DNA of 7,528 nucleotides, taken from Candidatus Bathyarchaeota archaeon (GTDB lineage Archaea; Thermoproteota; Bathyarchaeia; 40CM-2-53-6; FEN-987). This document shows, in pieces, positions 6,354 through 7,528 of the stretch. The position numbers and the translations under genes were made by a program. Where the stretch lies: NCBI GenBank assembly GCA_022865625.1, contig JALHTB010000089.1:1-7528 (forward strand), read 5' to 3'. Each line of letters begins with the position of its first letter. Within the stretch, counting starts at the first letter, position 1. A model generated the notes under the pieces. That model made no database searches. It worked only from the letters and a program-made list of their open reading frames with translations, and was not told the DNA's origin.

Positions 6354-7511
6354 CTAGATTTGCATGTGTCGCCCGAGCGGTCGAATAAGGGCGTTCTGCT
6401 TGCATCGAGTACACAAGTCCAGCGCCTTGATCGTTGCTTCCGTTACTCCTTGATCCGAGAGTTTCTTCTTGAGCGCCGTTAGGCTTCGCCTTGACATCAA
6501 GACGGCGCCGCAGTTCTCGCACTTGGCGTTCTCATCCTGAGCTTTGGCCGTTTTCTTGCGCTCTAGGAGAGGTGAGAAGTTCTTGAGCCTTGAGACCGTG
6601 ATAGCTTTCTCGGGACAGATTTTCTCGCAGATTGTGCAACCCCCGCACAGGCTAGGATCGAACATGAAAGTCAAGCCTTCGTCGCTCTTTGTGAACTCGA
6701 TTGCATGATCAGGACAATCCCGTTGGCATGCTTCGCAGAAACTGCATCGTGCTTCGTCAACTCTCAAGTCGAAGAATGGCAGCGTGCTATCCTCTGATAC
6801 CTCAACGTTTCCACTGCTGCCAATTTGCAGACCCCTGATGGCGTCCACAATGAGCTCGTGCCTATAGCTTCCAGACAGCTTCGCCGAAACTCCAACAGCA
6901 GAAGTTGTCGAGAGTGCTTGGGAGACGATGTCGACTATAGAATCATTCGCATGGAGGCCAAAGTGATGCACCGAAGCAGTCGCATGCTCTCGTAGTCCCC
7001 TCAATAGGCGCTTGGAAGACGACACATGCTGATACAACGGGAACATTCCCACAACCTTCTTGCACGAGATGTCAGGACACACTGTTGCCAGTGCGACGCC
7101 GAGCGAAGCAGCCCACACGTAGTGAACGCTGCCTATGAAAGAGACGCACGGGATCTGGACTGGAACAATACCGGCGTCCAGACGCTTTCCACCGCGACCT
7201 TCATTCAGCAGTCTCTCAAAGCCAATTGGGCAGGTAAGCACTAGAGCTCGGTTACTTGTTTCAGATCGCTTGCTTGCGAGTGCTTCAAGCATCGCAATCA
7301 TCTGACCGTCTGAGATAGATGCACTCTGGAGGGCGCCGATGGGGCAGTCTCTCGCACACGCTCCACATTCTATGCAAACTCGGTCATTAATCGCAACCGC
7401 TGTTGTCGCTGCAGACACAGCGTTTACAGGGCATGCCTTAATGCAGTAGTTGCAGCTCTTTGAGCGATCCCTGCACCGATCAGCAAGTACAATCGGAATA
7501 TCCGATTCCAC
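6354..7511 (-). CDS. Multidomain iron-sulfur protein: 2x[4Fe-4S], MvhD-like core, 2x[4Fe-4S], Cys4 tail
   Basis: This 385-residue cytosolic electron-transfer protein has four [4Fe-4S] motifs: Cys13/20/23/27, Cys46/49/52/56, Cys256/259/262/266 and Cys289/292/295/299, the last three being classic CxxCxxCxxxCP. Between the pairs, residues about 88-200 resemble the MvhD/FrhD-type iron-sulfur domain of hydrogenase-heterodisulfide reductase complexes: a first Cys94 strand, IPCVSFIGSVHYVWAAS (120-136), and ATVCPDISCK (142-151). The C-terminus has CENC (331-334) and CTRC (367-370) separated by a basic helical stretch, a likely zinc ribbon. Partner and electron route are inferred: such domains usually connect ferredoxin to Hdr-like or hydrogenase units. 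GTG at 7511 is only a candidate start. It has no visible ribosome-binding site, and the frame stays open to the window edge 17 bases away, so the gene may begin outside. No signal peptide or membrane segment is seen. Confidence 0.75.
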   Translation of the reverse strand: MESDIPIVLADRCRDRSKSCNYCIKACPVNAVSAATTAVAINDRVCIECGACARDCPIGALQSASISDGQMIAMLEALASKRSETSNRALVLTCPIGFERLLNEGRGGKRLDAGIVPVQIPCVSFIGSVHYVWAASLGVALATVCPDISCKKVVGMFPLYQHVSSSKRLLRGLREHATASVHHFGLHANDSIVDIVSQALSTTSAVGVSAKLSGSYRHELIVDAIRGLQIGSSGNVEVSEDSTLPFFDLRVDEARCSFCEACQRDCPDHAIEFTKSDEGLTFMFDPSLCGGCTICEKICPEKAITVSRLKNFSPLLERKKTAKAQDENAKCENCGAVLMSRRSLTALKKKLSDQGVTEATIKALDLCTRCKQNALIRPLGRHMQI

Positions 7512-7528
7512 TCTGAGGACATTGGGAA

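Noticed and set aside
6291..6482. Plus-strand 63-residue ORF with an ATG about 25 bases from a TATA-like TTTATAGG, as in a leaderless gene
   Set aside because: Two thirds of it is antisense to the well-supported iron-sulfur gene and the product has no motif; the TATA match is the same A/T run read from the other side.
1..7528. Mobile elements, CRISPR arrays, tRNA or rRNA genes
   Set aside because: No transposase or integrase reading frames, terminal repeats, regular spacer arrays or cloverleaf folds were seen.

Overview
The window looks archaeal. The catalytic and electron-transfer genes use AGA/AGG arginine codons heavily. TTG and GTG starts are accepted where the context supports them. The best ribosome-binding site (4034-4043) matches the archaeal anti-SD complement, and TATA-box-like elements lie at the right distance ahead of starts. 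A mesophilic or moderately thermophilic anaerobe of the Thermoproteota (Bathyarchaeia or non-ammonia-oxidising Nitrososphaeria type) is my guess. There is no rRNA or marker gene here, so the lineage stays open.

Layout. 1-78: possible tail of an upstream gene. 91-888 (+): FdhD-like molybdenum-cofactor sulfurtransferase with several altered signature residues. 889-1197: a 309-base spacer with a direct repeat, an inverted repeat, two TATA candidates and a well-formed hairpin in the predicted mRNA leader. 1198-4050 (+) and 4047-4874 (+): a translationally coupled pair encoding a Tat-exported molybdopterin catalytic subunit and its iron-sulfur partner. 4880-4930: a strong hairpin/T-tract terminator. 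4931-5311: no convincing gene, but several short hairpins. 5312-6223 (-): a cytosolic-looking protein of three carboxypeptidase-regulatory-like beta-sandwich repeats with its own TATA box. 6354-7511 (-): a multidomain iron-sulfur protein with four [4Fe-4S] motifs around an MvhD-like core and a C-terminal Cys4 motif; it may continue beyond the window edge.

The main point is the alpha/beta pair. The beta subunit has exactly twelve cluster cysteines in a pattern that removes one whole cluster from the usual four-cluster DmsB/NrfC arrangement, and it carries a C-terminal Cna-B/transthyretin-like domain. The alpha subunit has no N-terminal [4Fe-4S] motif and has a serine as the likely Mo ligand. 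Together this is the architecture known for pyrogallol-phloroglucinol transhydroxylase of Pelobacter acidigallici, but here the alpha subunit has a twin-arginine signal and neither subunit has a membrane anchor. FdhD probably serves cofactor maturation. The MvhD-like ferredoxin could link the system to the cytosolic ferredoxin/heterodisulfide-type electron pool. The stand-alone three-repeat protein shares the domain family of the beta subunit. The substrate is not known from sequence; an exported archaeal transhydroxylase-like enzyme acting on polyphenolic or other hydroxylated compounds is the working hypothesis.
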